A stretch of 64,000 nt of DNA from Pandoraea capi (lineage in GTDB: Bacteria; Pseudomonadota; Gammaproteobacteria; Burkholderiales; Burkholderiaceae): assembly GCF_902459735.1 (NCBI RefSeq), contig NZ_CABPRV010000010.1, positions 124,001 to 188,000 of the forward strand. The letters are read 5' to 3'. Below the pieces are notes generated by a model. That model worked only from the letters and a program-made list of their open reading frames with translations, searched no databases and was not told where the DNA came from. Below are positions 28,272 through 37,386 of the stretch, one piece after another. Every line of letters starts with the position of its first letter. Within the stretch, counting starts at the first letter, position 1. The translations under genes and the position numbers were made by a program.

Positions 28272-29546
28272 ATGACACAACAACTCACCCTCAAGTCCGG
28301 CGCCGCCAACGGCGCACCGGCAGGAGAGACGCTCAAGGGTGCGGTCATCGCCGCAGTCATGACGATCATCCTCACGGCCCCGATCCTGGGCCTGCAACTG
28401 AAGCTCGACGGTTACAAGGTCGTGCTCGAACAACACTGGCGTCCGGTCTGGATCGCGACGGCCGTGGTGTTCGTGTTCCAGTTGATCAAGCCGTTTCTGG
28501 TGCGCACGAAGCGTGCCGTGAAGCTGCCGGCCATGCCCGCGATGGGGCGCCGTCAGCAACTGACCGCGATGTGGGTACTGCTCGCCGTCGGGCTCGTGTG
28601 GCCATTCATCGGCTCACGCGGCGCGGTGGACGTAGCGACGCTCGCCCTCATCTACTGCGTGCTCGGCCTCGGCCTGAACATCGTCGTGGGCTTCGCCGGC
28701 CTGCTCGATCTTGGCTACGTCGGCTTCTACGCAGTGGGCGGTTACACGTACGCACTGCTCAACCAGTACTTCGGTCTGACCTTCTGGGAATGCCTGCCGC
28801 TCGCCGCACTCATGTCGGCAGCCTTCGGCTTCCTGCTGGGCTTCCCGGTGCTGCGTCTGCGCGGTGACTACCTGGCCATCGTGACGTTGGGCTTCGGCGA
28901 AATCATTCGCCTGCTGCTCAACAACCTGACCAGCCTCACCGGTGGTCCGGACGGCGTGTCGGGCATTCCGAAGCCCAGCGTGTTCGGTCTCGAGATGGCG
29001 CGCTCGTCGAGCGTGGAAGGCGTGAAGACGTTCCATGAACTGATCGGGCTCGAATACAGCGGCTCGCACATGGTGATCTTCCTGTACCTGCTCGCGTTCG
29101 CCCTGGTCGGCTTCACGCTGTTCGTCACGAGCCGCCTGATCCGCATGCCGATCGGCCGTGCCTGGGAAGCGCTGCGCGAAGACGAAATCGCCTGCCGCTC
29201 ATTGGGCCTGAACCCCACGCGCATCAAGCTCTCGGCGTTCACGCTGGGCGCTTCGTTCGCAGGACTGGCCGGCGCGTTCTTCGCCGCCCGTCAGGGGCTG
29301 GTCACGCCTGAGTCGTTCACCTTCATCGAGTCGGCGCTGATTCTCGCGGTGGTCGTGCTCGGCGGCATGGGCTCGCAGATCGGCGTGATTCTCGCCGCCA
29401 TCCTGCTCACCATCCTGCCGGAAGTCGCGCGCGACTTCGCCGAGTACCGCATGCTGATCTTCGGTCTGGTGATGGTGCTGATGATGATGTGGCGTCCGCA
29501 AGGTCTGCTGCCCGCCACCCGCCCGCATGTGGAGTTGCCGCAATGA
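28272..29546 (+). CDS. livM: Branched-chain amino-acid ABC transporter, permease LivM
   Basis: 424-residue permease, longer than LivH because of an N-terminal extension with extra spans (about residues 15-110), as usual for LivM. Core motifs: [53 protein letters not shown], and the coupling loop [26 protein letters not shown]. The stop overlaps the livG ATG (ATGA), implying coupled translation. Confidence 0.95.
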   Translation: MTQQLTLKSGAANGAPAGETLKGAVIAAVMTIILTAPILGLQLKLDGYKVVLEQHWRPVWIATAVVFVFQLIKPFLVRTKRAVKLPAMPAMGRRQQLTAMWVLLAVGLVWPFIGSRGAVDVATLALIYCVLGLGLNIVVGFAGLLDLGYVGFYAVGGYTYALLNQYFGLTFWECLPLAALMSAAFGFLLGFPVLRLRGDYLAIVTLGFGEIIRLLLNNLTSLTGGPDGVSGIPKPSVFGLEMARSSSVEGVKTFHELIGLEYSGSHMVIFLYLLAFALVGFTLFVTSRLIRMPIGRAWEALREDEIACRSLGLNPTRIKLSAFTLGASFAGLAGAFFAARQGLVTPESFTFIESALILAVVVLGGMGSQIGVILAAILLTILPEVARDFAEYRMLIFGLVMVLMMMWRPQGLLPATRPHVELPQ

Positions 29547-30310
29547 GTGCAGAACTGTTGAAACTCTCCGGCCTGCAGATGCGCTTTGGCGGTCTGCTCG
29601 CCGTCGATGGCGTCGAGTTCGACGTCCGCAAGAACGAAGTCTTCGCGATCATCGGTCCGAACGGCGCCGGCAAGACGACCGTGTTCAACTGCGTTGGCGG
29701 CTTCTACCGTCCGACCGGCGGCTCGATCGTGCTCGACGGCGACAACATCACCGGTCTGCCGAGCCACATGGTCGCGCGTCGCGGGCTGGTGCGTACGTTC
29801 CAGAACATCCGTCTGTTCCGTCAGTTGACGGTCGTGGAAAACCTGCTGGTCGCACAGCACATGACGGTGCACAGCGGTTTCCTGCAAGGGCTGTTCTCGA
29901 CGGGGGCGTTCCGTCGCGCCGAGCGAAGTGCGCTGGAGCGCGCCAAGATGTGGCTCGACCGGCTCGGCCTCACGCCGGTCGCCAACCGCGAGGCAGGCAC
30001 GCTGTCTTACGGACATCAGCGCCGCCTGGAAATCGCGCGTTGCATGATCACCGAGCCTCGCCTGCTCATGCTCGACGAACCGGCCGCCGGTCTGAACCCG
30101 CAGGAAAAAGTCGAATTGCAGCAACTGGTCGACAAGCTGCGTCACGAGTTCGGCATTTCGGTGCTGCTCATCGAGCACGACATGAGCCTGGTGATGGGGG
30201 TCTCCGACCGCATTCTCGTGATGGAACACGGCAAGCCGATCATGACCGGCAAGCCCGACGAGGTGCGCCGCGACCCGCGCGTCATCAAGGCCTACCTCGG
30301 GGAGGAATAA
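29543..30310 (+). CDS. livG: Branched-chain amino-acid ABC transporter, ATPase LivG
   Basis: 255-residue cytosolic ABC ATPase. Walker [11 protein letters not shown]-loop FQNIRLF, signature [13 protein letters not shown], Walker [14 protein letters not shown] and the H-loop LIEHDM are intact. LivG-type C terminus ([12 protein letters not shown]...IKAYLGEE). The ATG at 29543 overlaps the livM stop; the TAA overlaps the livF ATG. Confidence 0.95.
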   Translation: MSAELLKLSGLQMRFGGLLAVDGVEFDVRKNEVFAIIGPNGAGKTTVFNCVGGFYRPTGGSIVLDGDNITGLPSHMVARRGLVRTFQNIRLFRQLTVVENLLVAQHMTVHSGFLQGLFSTGAFRRAERSALERAKMWLDRLGLTPVANREAGTLSYGHQRRLEIARCMITEPRLLMLDEPAAGLNPQEKVELQQLVDKLRHEFGISVLLIEHDMSLVMGVSDRILVMEHGKPIMTGKPDEVRRDPRVIKAYLGEE

Positions 30311-31011
30311 TGCTGAAGCTGGAACAGATCCACACCCACTACGGGGCCGTCGAGGCGCTTTCCGGCGTGTCGATCGAAGTGAACAAGGGCGAGATCGTCA
30401 CGCTCATCGGGAGCAACGGCGCGGGCAAGACCACGCTGATGATGACGGTGTGCGGCACGCCTCGCGCGTCGAGCGGTCGCGTCATGTTCGAGGGCAACGA
30501 CATCACCGCCCGTCCCACGCACGAAATCATGCGCATGGGGATGGCGATTTCACCGGAAGGGCGTCGTGTGTTTCCGAGCCTGACCGTCATCGAGAACCTG
30601 AAGATGGGCGGCTTTTTCGCGTCCAACGATGAAATCGATGCCGGCATGGAACACGTCTTCAAGTTGTTTCCGCGACTCGCGCAACGCGGCAAGCAGCGTG
30701 CGGGCACGATGTCCGGCGGTGAGCAGCAGATGCTGGCGATCGGGCGCGCGCTGATGAGCCGTCCGCGTCTGCTGTTGCTCGACGAGCCGACGCTCGGCCT
30801 CGCGCCGCTCGTCATCGCACAGATCTTCGACATCATTCGCGCGATCCGCGAAGAAGGCGTGACGGTGTTCCTGGTCGAGCAGAACGCTAACAAGGCACTG
30901 CATGTGGCCGATCGCGGTTACGTGCTCGAAACCGGGCGCGTCGTGCTCGCCGATTCGGCCGACAACCTGCTGGCGAACGACGACATCAAGCGCGCCTATC
31001 TGGGCGCTTAA
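30310..31011 (+). CDS. livF: Branched-chain amino-acid ABC transporter, ATPase LivF
   Basis: 233-residue partner ATPase. Walker A GSNGAGKTT, signature MSGGEQQMLAIGRAL, Walker B LLLLDEPTLGLAP, LVEQNAN in place of the H-loop His region as in LivF. GGAGG lies a few bases before the ATG at 30310. Last gene of the operon, followed by a terminator. Confidence 0.95.
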   Translation: MLKLEQIHTHYGAVEALSGVSIEVNKGEIVTLIGSNGAGKTTLMMTVCGTPRASSGRVMFEGNDITARPTHEIMRMGMAISPEGRRVFPSLTVIENLKMGGFFASNDEIDAGMEHVFKLFPRLAQRGKQRAGTMSGGEQQMLAIGRALMSRPRLLLLDEPTLGLAPLVIAQIFDIIRAIREEGVTVFLVEQNANKALHVADRGYVLETGRVVLADSADNLLANDDIKRAYLGA

Positions 31012-31036
31012 GTCGGACGCCGACGATGCAAAAAAA

Positions 31037-31067
31037 GGGGATGCGCCTTCGGGCACATCCCCTTTTT
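31037..31067. terminator. Bidirectional terminator, livF / SRPBCC gene
   Basis: GGGGATGCGCC (31037-31047), loop TTCG, then GGCACATCCCC (to 31062) and TTTTT. The left side carries seven A, so the hairpin serves both converging transcripts. Confidence 0.9.
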
Positions 31068-31106
31068 CATTGACCAACGACGTTGTGCGCGGCGTCGCGG
31101 CAATCG

Positions 31107-31613
31107 TCACTTCATCAATTCGACCAACTGATCCAGCGCCTTGCCCCAACCGTCGTGGAAACCCATCGCTTCGTGCTGGGCGCGGGTCGCTTCGTTCCCG
31201 TGAATCGCAATCGCCGTGTAGCGCGTGCCCTTGCCTTGCGCTTCCATCAGCACGGCCGCGGTGAACTGGAAACCGCCATGCTCGGCCTCCGGTGCCGGCG
31301 CCGGACGGAAACCGGGGAGCACCGCATTCGTCCACACGAGCCGCGAGTTCTCGATGACTTCCAGATAGCAACCGACGTTCGGGAACTGCTGCCCTTCCGG
31401 CGAGCGCATCACGGTATGGAAACGGCCGCCGGGGCGCAGATCGATCTCGCATTCCACCGTCTGCCACGGCGCGGGCGTGAACCACTTCTTGAGATGCTCC
31501 GGTTGCGTCCAGGCCGCCCAGACGCGCTCGCACGGCACGTCGACGTAACGCTCCAGCACCAGATCCAGCTTCGGGTCGACCGAGAAAAGCGTGGCTTGCT
31601 TTGCGAGGCTCAT
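31107..31613 (-). CDS. SRPBCC/AHSA1-domain protein
   Basis: 168 residues with the START-like AHSA1 fold: [30 protein letters not shown] at the start, [17 protein letters not shown] in the middle and [13 protein letters not shown] at the end. Such proteins bind small hydrophobic ligands; no enzymatic residue is evident. The ATG at 31611-31613 has AAGGAG eight bases upstream and starts 2 bp after the arsR-type stop, so the two genes form one transcript, a common pairing in proteobacteria. Confidence 0.9.
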   Translation of the reverse strand: MSLAKQATLFSVDPKLDLVLERYVDVPCERVWAAWTQPEHLKKWFTPAPWQTVECEIDLRPGGRFHTVMRSPEGQQFPNVGCYLEVIENSRLVWTNAVLPGFRPAPAPEAEHGGFQFTAAVLMEAQGKGTRYTAIAIHGNEATRAQHEAMGFHDGWGKALDQLVELMK

Positions 31614-31615
31614 GT

Positions 31616-31948
31616 TCACGTCTCCTTCATCTGCAATAGATAGTCATCGAGTTGATCGAGGCGGCGCGTCCACTTGTCGCGCTGCAACTGGAGCCAATCC
31701 TGCGCGCCCACGAGGGTCTGCGTCTCCAGCGCATACGTGCGCACACGCCCGGTTTTTCGCGAGACGACCAGCCCGCTCTCTTCCAGCACGCTCAGATGCT
31801 GGGAGAACGACGGCAACGCCATCGAAAACGGGCGCGCCAGCTCGCTCACGGACGCCGGGCCCAATGTCAGGCGCTCGACGACCGCACGTCGAGTGGGATC
31901 GGACAACGCCTGAAAGATTCGATCGAGAGGGATGGATTGGTTAGCCAT
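31616..31948 (-). CDS. ArsR family winged-helix regulator
   Basis: 110 residues: [62 protein letters not shown] is a full ArsR helix-turn-helix. The metal-binding ELCVCDL motif of ArsR/SmtB is absent (here PASVSELA), so it is not a typical metal sensor. It probably represses its own operon with the SRPBCC gene and senses something else. ATG at 31946-31948, divergent from ribBA. Confidence 0.92.
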   Translation of the reverse strand: MANQSIPLDRIFQALSDPTRRAVVERLTLGPASVSELARPFSMALPSFSQHLSVLEESGLVVSRKTGRVRTYALETQTLVGAQDWLQLQRDKWTRRLDQLDDYLLQMKET

Positions 31949-32093
31949 GCGCCTGACTATAGTCGCCGCAATTACTTAGGTCAATGCCTTTGTATTGATG
32001 CTTTTCCGTTGGCCGAAGCCCCAGATCGAACGCTGGCGCGCACCGGCTTGGCGTAGAATAGAGCCTTTCCAAATTCAGCCCCGCGTTGCCGCT

Positions 32094-33215
32094 ATGCCGT
32101 TGGCCACTACAGAAGAAATCATTGCCGAGCTGAAGGCCGGCCGCATGGTAGTCCTCGTCGATGAGGAAGATCGTGAAAACGAAGGCGACCTGGTCATGGC
32201 AGCCGAATTTGCGACGCCCGAAGCCATCAACTTCATGGCGAAGTACGGGCGTGGCCTGATCTGCCTTACGCTCACGCAAGCCCGCTGCAAGCAGCTCAAT
32301 TTGCCGCTGATGACATATCGCAACGGCACGCAATACGGCACGGCCTTCACGCTGTCGATTGAAGCCGCCGAAGGCGTGACGACGGGTATCTCTGCCGCCG
32401 ATCGTGCGCATACCGTCAAGACCGCGATTTCGCGCGACGCGCGTCCGGAAGACATCGTTCAGCCGGGTCACGTGTTCCCGATCATGGCGCAGCCCGGCGG
32501 CGTGCTGGTGCGCGCCGGTCATACGGAAGCCGGCTGCGATCTGACCGCCATGGCTGGCCTTACGCCTGCTGCCGTCATCTGCGAAATCATGAACGACGAC
32601 GGCACGATGGCGCGCCTGCCGCAGTTGCTGGAGTTCGCCGAGCAACACAACATCAAGATCGGCACGATCGTCGACCTGATCCACTATCGCAGCCGCACCG
32701 AATCGATGATCGAGACGGTGGCGTCGCGCGAAATGCAGACGGCATGGGGCCCGTTCCAGGCAACGCTCTATCGCGACAAGCCGAGCGGCAATCCGCACCT
32801 CGCGCTGGTGCGCGGCACGCCGTCCCCCGATGACGAGACGCTGGTGCGTGTGCACGAGCCGCTGTCGGTCATGGATCTGCTCGAAACCGGTGTGTCCACT
32901 CACTCGTGGACCCTCGCCGGCGCGATGCAGGCGATTGCCGAAGCCGACAAGGGCGTGGTCGTGCTGCTCAACTGCGTGGAAACACCGGAGCATCTGTTCA
33001 ATCAGTTCGAGGCGCTCGACGAAACCGAGAAGGCCGCGCGCGCCAAGCGCCGCCCGGTCGACTTCCGTACACATGGCGTCGGCGCGCAGATCCTGCGCGA
33101 GCTGGGCGTCGGTAAAATGCGTGTGCTGTCGAGCCCGCGCAAGATTCCCAACATGGCAGGTTATGGCCTCGAGGTCACCGGTTTCCAACCGATGCCCGGC
33201 GCCACGGCGGCCTGA
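32094..33215 (+). CDS. ribBA: 3,4-dihydroxy-2-butanone-4-phosphate synthase with GTP cyclohydrolase II-like C-terminal domain
   Basis: 373 residues. Residues 1-200 form an intact RibB domain making the four-carbon riboflavin precursor from ribulose 5-phosphate (DEEDRENEGDL 24-34, GHTEAGCDL near 145). Residues 205-370 resemble GTP cyclohydrolase II but lack the zinc cysteines (no C-x10-CDC), so that activity is probably lost, as in the RibBX type. Then another RibA must supply the pathway. ATG at 32094; a TAGAAT -10-like element lies at about 32054. Followed by ribH and nusB. Confidence 0.93.
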   Translation: MPLATTEEIIAELKAGRMVVLVDEEDRENEGDLVMAAEFATPEAINFMAKYGRGLICLTLTQARCKQLNLPLMTYRNGTQYGTAFTLSIEAAEGVTTGISAADRAHTVKTAISRDARPEDIVQPGHVFPIMAQPGGVLVRAGHTEAGCDLTAMAGLTPAAVICEIMNDDGTMARLPQLLEFAEQHNIKIGTIVDLIHYRSRTESMIETVASREMQTAWGPFQATLYRDKPSGNPHLALVRGTPSPDDETLVRVHEPLSVMDLLETGVSTHSWTLAGAMQAIAEADKGVVVLLNCVETPEHLFNQFEALDETEKAARAKRRPVDFRTHGVGAQILRELGVGKMRVLSSPRKIPNMAGYGLEVTGFQPMPGATAA

Positions 33216-33344
33216 GCCAGACCCTTTATCGATGTTCCGCCCAACGCAGGCGGGACATCATCTTGCCGAGCATCGCCTGTCTCGGGTGTGCCGGTACAAC
33301 GTTGGCCGCACCGCCTGGACGGTACTTTTTTGAGGAAGCCCATT

Positions 33345-33860
33345 ATGGAAATCGGACAATACGAGCCGGAACTCGACGGTGTAGGTCTGCGCATCGGTAT
33401 CGTGCAGGCGCGATTCAACAATGCGGTTTGCGCCGCCCTGCGTGAAGCGGCCGTCGCCGAACTCGAACGCCTGGGCGTCGACGGCGAAGACGTATTGCTC
33501 GTGACGGTGCCCGGCGCGCTGGAAATCCCGTTGGCGCTGCAGAAGATGGCCGAATGCGGCCAGTTCGACGCGCTCATCGCACTCGGCGCGGTGATTCGCG
33601 GCGAGACGTATCACTTTGAGCTGGTGTCGAACGAAAGCGGCGCCGGTATCACGCGCATCGGCCTCGATTTCGGTATCCCCATCGCCAACGCGGTGCTGAC
33701 GACCGAAAACGACGAGCAAGCCGAAGTGCGCGCCGCCGAAAAGGGTCGCGATGCGGCCCGTGTGGCGGTGGAAATGACCAATCTGCTCGAAGCCATCGAC
33801 ATGCTCAGTGGCGAAGAGGGATCGGATGAAGACGAAGACGAAGAAGAGGAAGATCGGTAA
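33345..33860 (+). CDS. ribH: 6,7-dimethyl-8-ribityllumazine synthase
   Basis: 171 residues. It condenses the RibB product with the pyrimidine from RibD to make lumazine. Motifs: [43 protein letters not shown] with the catalytic His, and [17 protein letters not shown]. An unusual acidic tail (about 18 residues of mostly Asp/Glu) extends beyond the normal end. GAGG precedes the ATG at 33345. The stop overlaps the nusB start (TAATG). Confidence 0.96.
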   Translation: MEIGQYEPELDGVGLRIGIVQARFNNAVCAALREAAVAELERLGVDGEDVLLVTVPGALEIPLALQKMAECGQFDALIALGAVIRGETYHFELVSNESGAGITRIGLDFGIPIANAVLTTENDEQAEVRAAEKGRDAARVAVEMTNLLEAIDMLSGEEGSDEDEDEEEEDR

Positions 33861-34312
33861 TGAAGAGTGCACGGCGCCGCGCGCGCGAATTCGCGCTGCA
33901 AGGAGTGTATCAATGGCTGATTTCGCGCGGCCACGCGAGTGAGATCGATGCTCACCTGCGCTCCACCCCCGGCTACGACAAGGCGGATCAGGTCCTCCTG
34001 GAAGCTGTGCTGTACGGCAGCATTCGCGAGGCCGATGCCTTGTCGCAGCAACTCCAGCCCTATCTGGACCGGCCGGCAGCCCAGTTGTCGCCCATCGAAC
34101 ACGCCGCGCTGATCGCCGGTGCGTACGAACTGATTCATCTTCAGGACGTGCCGTACCGTGTGGTGATCAACGAGGCGGTCGAAGTCGTGAAGACGTTCGG
34201 CGGCCCGGACGGCCACCGTTTCGTGAACGGCGTGCTCGACAAGTTCGCTGCGGAAGTGCGCCCGGTGGAAGTCGCCGCCAACCGCAACGGCGGTCGCGGC
34301 AAGAGCGCCTGA
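33860..34312 (+). CDS. nusB: Transcription antitermination protein NusB
   Basis: 150 residues, all-helical RNA-binding protein acting with S10/NusE at boxA in rRNA transcripts. Seen: RRRAREFALQGVYQWL at the N terminus, YLDRPAAQLSPIEHAALIAGAYELI, and YRVVINEAVEVVKTFGGPDGHRFVNGVLDKFA, the hallmark C-terminal part. Coupled to ribH by a one-base overlap, a linkage conserved in many bacteria. Confidence 0.95.
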   Translation: MKSARRRAREFALQGVYQWLISRGHASEIDAHLRSTPGYDKADQVLLEAVLYGSIREADALSQQLQPYLDRPAAQLSPIEHAALIAGAYELIHLQDVPYRVVINEAVEVVKTFGGPDGHRFVNGVLDKFAAEVRPVEVAANRNGGRGKSA

Positions 34313-34352
34313 CGTCAGCCCCCGTCCGGATACAACCCTCCCCCGCCCCCCC

Positions 34353-35555
34353 ATGGACCGCACGCCCAATCTCGCTCCCGCGCTGACACTTGCGCAACGC
34401 GTCGACGATATCGCCCCCTTCCACGTGATGGAGCTGGCCAAGCAGGCCGCACTACGCGAGAAGGCCGGGCACCGGGTGATCCACATGGGGATCGGCGAGC
34501 CGGACTTTACGGCGCCCGAAGCCGTCATCGAAGCAGCCGCGAAGGCCATGCGCGACGGCCGGACGCAGTACACCGGCGCGATGGGCATTCCGGCGTTGCG
34601 TGAAGCGATCTCCGGCTACTACCGTAGTTTCTACGGTGTGGATGTCGATCCGTCGCGCATCGTCGTGACGGCCGGCGCGTCGGCCGCGCTCGTGCTGGCC
34701 TGTGCGGCGCTCGTGGGTGTCGGCGACGAAGTCCTGATGCCGGATCCCTGCTACCCGTGCAATCGTCACTTCGTCTCGACGTTCGACGGCAAGCCCGTGC
34801 TGATTCCGTCGGGACCTGCGGAGCGGTTTCAACTGACGGCCGAGCGAATCGAGTCGCACTGGGGCGCGAAGACGAAGGGCGTGCTGCTTGCCTCGCCATC
34901 GAACCCGACAGGCACGTCCATCGAGACGGATGAGTTGGCTCGTATCGTCCAGACGGTGCGCGCTCGCGGCGGCTTCACGCTCGTCGACGAGATCTATCAG
35001 GGGCTCTCCTACGACGGGAAGCCCACCACGGCACTGAGCTTCGGCGACGACGTGCTGGTCGTGAGCAGCTTTTCGAAGTACTTCAACATGACGGGCTGGC
35101 GTCTGGGCTGGCTGGTGGTGCCGCCGGCCATGGTGCCGACGTTCGAGAAGCTCGCGCAGAATCTGTTCATCTGTCCGTCTGCCGTGGCACAACATGCGGC
35201 AACGGCGTGTTTTCTCCCGGAAACCCTGGCGATCTACGAGGAACGCAAGGAAGCGTTCCGTCAGCGTCGCGACTACGTGGTGCCGGCGCTGGAGCAGCTC
35301 GGGTTCAAGGTACCGGTCATGCCGGATGGCGCGTTCTACGTGTACGCCGACTGCACGGGCGTCGCTCACCGCGATGCCGGTGACAGCGATCGCCTGACAC
35401 AATCGCTGCTGCAACAGGCAGACGTCGTGCTCGTGCCGGGTCTCGACTTCGGCTTTGCCGAGCCGCGTCAGTACATCCGCCTGTCGTACGCCACGTCGCT
35501 CGAACAATTGCACGAGGCCATGGACCGGATCGGCAAGGTGTTCGCGGCGGGCTGA
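34353..35555 (+). CDS. Class I/II PLP aminotransferase
   Basis: 400 residues, fold-type I. Features: MGIGEPDFTAPEAVIEAA, TQYTGAMGIPALREAISGYY, SPSNPTGTSIETDEL, DEIYQGLSYDG, and the PLP-lysine region VVSSFSKYFNMTGWRLGW, then the C-terminal Arg in FGFAEPRQYIRLSYA. It transfers an amino group from a standard donor to a 2-oxo acid; aspartate or an aromatic/branched acceptor cannot be told apart. 40 bp after nusB. Confidence 0.88.
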   Translation: MDRTPNLAPALTLAQRVDDIAPFHVMELAKQAALREKAGHRVIHMGIGEPDFTAPEAVIEAAAKAMRDGRTQYTGAMGIPALREAISGYYRSFYGVDVDPSRIVVTAGASAALVLACAALVGVGDEVLMPDPCYPCNRHFVSTFDGKPVLIPSGPAERFQLTAERIESHWGAKTKGVLLASPSNPTGTSIETDELARIVQTVRARGGFTLVDEIYQGLSYDGKPTTALSFGDDVLVVSSFSKYFNMTGWRLGWLVVPPAMVPTFEKLAQNLFICPSAVAQHAATACFLPETLAIYEERKEAFRQRRDYVVPALEQLGFKVPVMPDGAFYVYADCTGVAHRDAGDSDRLTQSLLQQADVVLVPGLDFGFAEPRQYIRLSYATSLEQLHEAMDRIGKVFAAG

Positions 35556-35604
35556 ATCAGCGCTGTCGACACACCGGGGGCCATACCGTCTTACCGTCGC
35601 CCAA

Positions 35605-35640
35605 ACAAAAAACCCATCGAATCGCTTCGATGGGTTTTTT
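35605..35640. terminator. Bidirectional terminator, aminotransferase / lytic transglycosylase
   Basis: AACCCATCGA (35611-35620) pairs with TCGATGGGTT (35627-35636), with A-run and T-run flanks, between the two converging genes. Confidence 0.9.
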
Positions 35641-35758
35641 GTTGGCTGTCGCGGTGCCCTTCTATATAGATAGCATCGCAGGCCGATGGATGCGCCGGCC
35701 GTGGCGCATCACGCGAGGTCGTCGACCCTTTCAGGTCGCTCGGGGGCAATCAGGCCAA

Positions 35759-36817
35759 TCAGGCCGCCGTGCTGTCGTCCGCTTCGAGCGGCTTGGTGGC
35801 CGAAGCCGCCTTGCCGTTCGACGTCGACGCTGCCGGCGCGGGCACCGATTCCGTCGAGGCATCCGACTTGCTGCCGGTCGAGACCGGCTTCGCCACCGGC
35901 TTGGCCGAGCTGACCATCACCGGCGCCTGCGGCTCGTTCGGCGAGACCTTGCGTCCCATGGACACGCCACGCAGACGATCACGCTCGGCGAGCACCTTGG
36001 CACCGTAACCGCCGTCACCGGCGCTGGTCGACCCGACATACAGACGCAGACCACCGGCGAGCGAACCGCCGCGTGCGATGCATTCCTTCAGAATCAACGC
36101 GCCGACCTTGATGTTGGCCAGCGGGTGCAGCGCTGCTTCCGGACCGCCGAAGTATTCGAGCTTGTCCTGATGCACCTTCGACATGACCTGCATGAGGCCC
36201 TGCGCACCGACGGTGCTTTCAGCGTACGGGTTGAAGCCCGACTCGATTGCCATGACGGCGAGCAACAGCAGCGGGTCGAGACCCACTTCCTTGCCGGTCG
36301 AGTAAGCCGCGCGCACGAGGTTACCCGTCACGTCACCCGCCACGCGATAGCGGCGTGCGAGATAGTCGGCCACGGCGATCTGCTCGCGCGTGTCGAGAAC
36401 CTTGGTGGCACGCGCATCGGCCGCCACACGCTGGTTCGGAATATAAGCTGCGAGAACCGCAGCCGACGGGACGTGTTGCGCAGCCTGCGCCATCATCGTC
36501 GAGTCGGACGGGGTGCCCTGTGCGAGCGTGCCGCCGTTGGCGCCCTGGCCGGCCGCATTGGCCGTACCGGTGGCTGCCTCGAGCAGCGGACCCACGCGCG
36601 ACGCCAGATCGGCGCGCCACGTCGGTCGGGCCCACAGCGCCAGCGTGCCAACCACGGCAACCAGACCGACCGCGCTGGACGTATACAGTCCAACACGACC
36701 GCCGTGCCATGCCAGGCGACGCCAATCGCGGCGAGCCACGGCTACCGTTGCCGCCCCGCGTGCGCGAAGCGCAGCGAACACGGCCAGTAGCCAGGGTGAT
36801 AAACCAGACTTCTTCAT
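35759..36817 (-). CDS. SLT-domain lytic transglycosylase
   Basis: 352 residues. A membrane anchor (TSSAVGLVAVVGTLALWA, about 43-60) precedes a soluble linker; the SLT/lysozyme-like domain lies about 150-285, with the catalytic Glu in AVMAIESGFNPYAESTVGAQGLMQVM. The C-terminal 60 residues are Ala/Ser/Lys-rich. It cuts peptidoglycan to anhydromuramyl products, in the periplasm. ATG at 36815-36817 with GGAG eight bases upstream. A 338-nt leader with four hairpins and a strong promoter lie upstream (see 36863-37019). Confidence 0.88.
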   Translation of the reverse strand: MKKSGLSPWLLAVFAALRARGAATVAVARRDWRRLAWHGGRVGLYTSSAVGLVAVVGTLALWARPTWRADLASRVGPLLEAATGTANAAGQGANGGTLAQGTPSDSTMMAQAAQHVPSAAVLAAYIPNQRVAADARATKVLDTREQIAVADYLARRYRVAGDVTGNLVRAAYSTGKEVGLDPLLLLAVMAIESGFNPYAESTVGAQGLMQVMSKVHQDKLEYFGGPEAALHPLANIKVGALILKECIARGGSLAGGLRLYVGSTSAGDGGYGAKVLAERDRLRGVSMGRKVSPNEPQAPVMVSSAKPVAKPVSTGSKSDASTESVPAPAASTSNGKAASATKPLEADDSTAA

Positions 36818-36862
36818 ACTACGTACTCCGGTTACGCCGTCACCACGGGGTGGCCCCGGGGC

Positions 36863-37019
36863 GTAAGGAAGTAAGCCGGTATGCCCGCCAGGCATCCCGT
36901 GAAGCGCTTACTTACGGCATATGGAACGAGGCGGTGCATCGTGTTTGTCATGGACGATGCCGCTACCGCCGCAGCGCGCCGACCTGTTCAGGTCTCCGGC
37001 GCTGACGAGCTATCGCTCG
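36863..37019 (-). ncRNA. Four-hairpin leader RNA candidate of the lytic transglycosylase
   Basis: Consecutive stems, plus-strand coordinates: CGAGC/GCTCG 37006-37019; CAGCGC...GACCTG/CAGGTC...GGCGCTG 36972-37004; GCGGT-GCATCGT/ACGATGC-ACCGC 36931-36969; AAGTAAGC/GCTTACTT 36869-36913 with an inner ATGCC/GGCAT. Four strong hairpins in 160 bp of non-coding DNA are more than chance would suggest. They lie in the 5' untranslated part implied by the promoter at 37162-37189. I recognise no known riboswitch. Confidence 0.5.
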
Positions 37020-37161
37020 CGCTGCTTCCTAAAACACTGGCTTCCCGACCTCGGTGAGAAAACCAGCCACTGAAAATCCACGTCGATGTTGTAGTTGTCG
37101 CTAAGCTTGAGCGGGTCGGCCTACCCGTCATCGAAGCCGCCTTTCTGGATTCAACGGGCGG

Positions 37162-37189
37162 ATTGTAGCAGTGATATATAAACCGTCAA
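37162..37189 (-). promoter_or_regulatory. Sigma-70 promoter of the lytic transglycosylase
   Basis: On the minus strand TTGACG (37184-37189) and TACAAT (37162-37167) are separated by 16 bp, with a TGC just before the -10 (extended -10 form). Transcription would begin near 37155, giving a leader of about 338 nt before the start at 36817. ATTACT-AAA-AGTAAT (37210-37224) is a perfect inverted repeat 20 bp upstream of the -35, a possible operator. Confidence 0.7.
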
Positions 37190-37386
37190 TACTATTATTA
37201 GTCGAAATGATTACTAAAAGTAATTTGTAACGGCTGTTTTGCCGTGACGTTCGGACACCTTGGCCGGTAAAATGCCCTGCCTCACCCCGCGTTTACAAGG
37301 GTGTTCTCCCAACTTTCATCGATTTCAAACGACCGTTTACTCCGGTCGTATGAATTTCGTAAAAATTTTTGGTAACGGTTTGTTTC

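Larger units (their letters stand above)
36818..37386. other. Divergent non-coding region, lytic transglycosylase / ubiD
   Basis: 569 bp without a convincing gene. It contains the leader and promoter described separately, an AT-rich block (37175-37230) standing out from the GC-rich surroundings, and on the plus strand a weak TAAAAT -10-like element near 37267 that may serve ubiD. No other structure was seen. Confidence 0.6.

Noticed and set aside
31949-32093. Possible FMN riboswitch before ribBA
   Set aside because: None of the conserved RFN segments are present in the short leader.
36972-37004. Minus-strand CGGAGACCTG resembles the B12 box of cobalamin riboswitches
   Set aside because: The other conserved parts of the aptamer are missing and the segment is simply one arm of a local hairpin.
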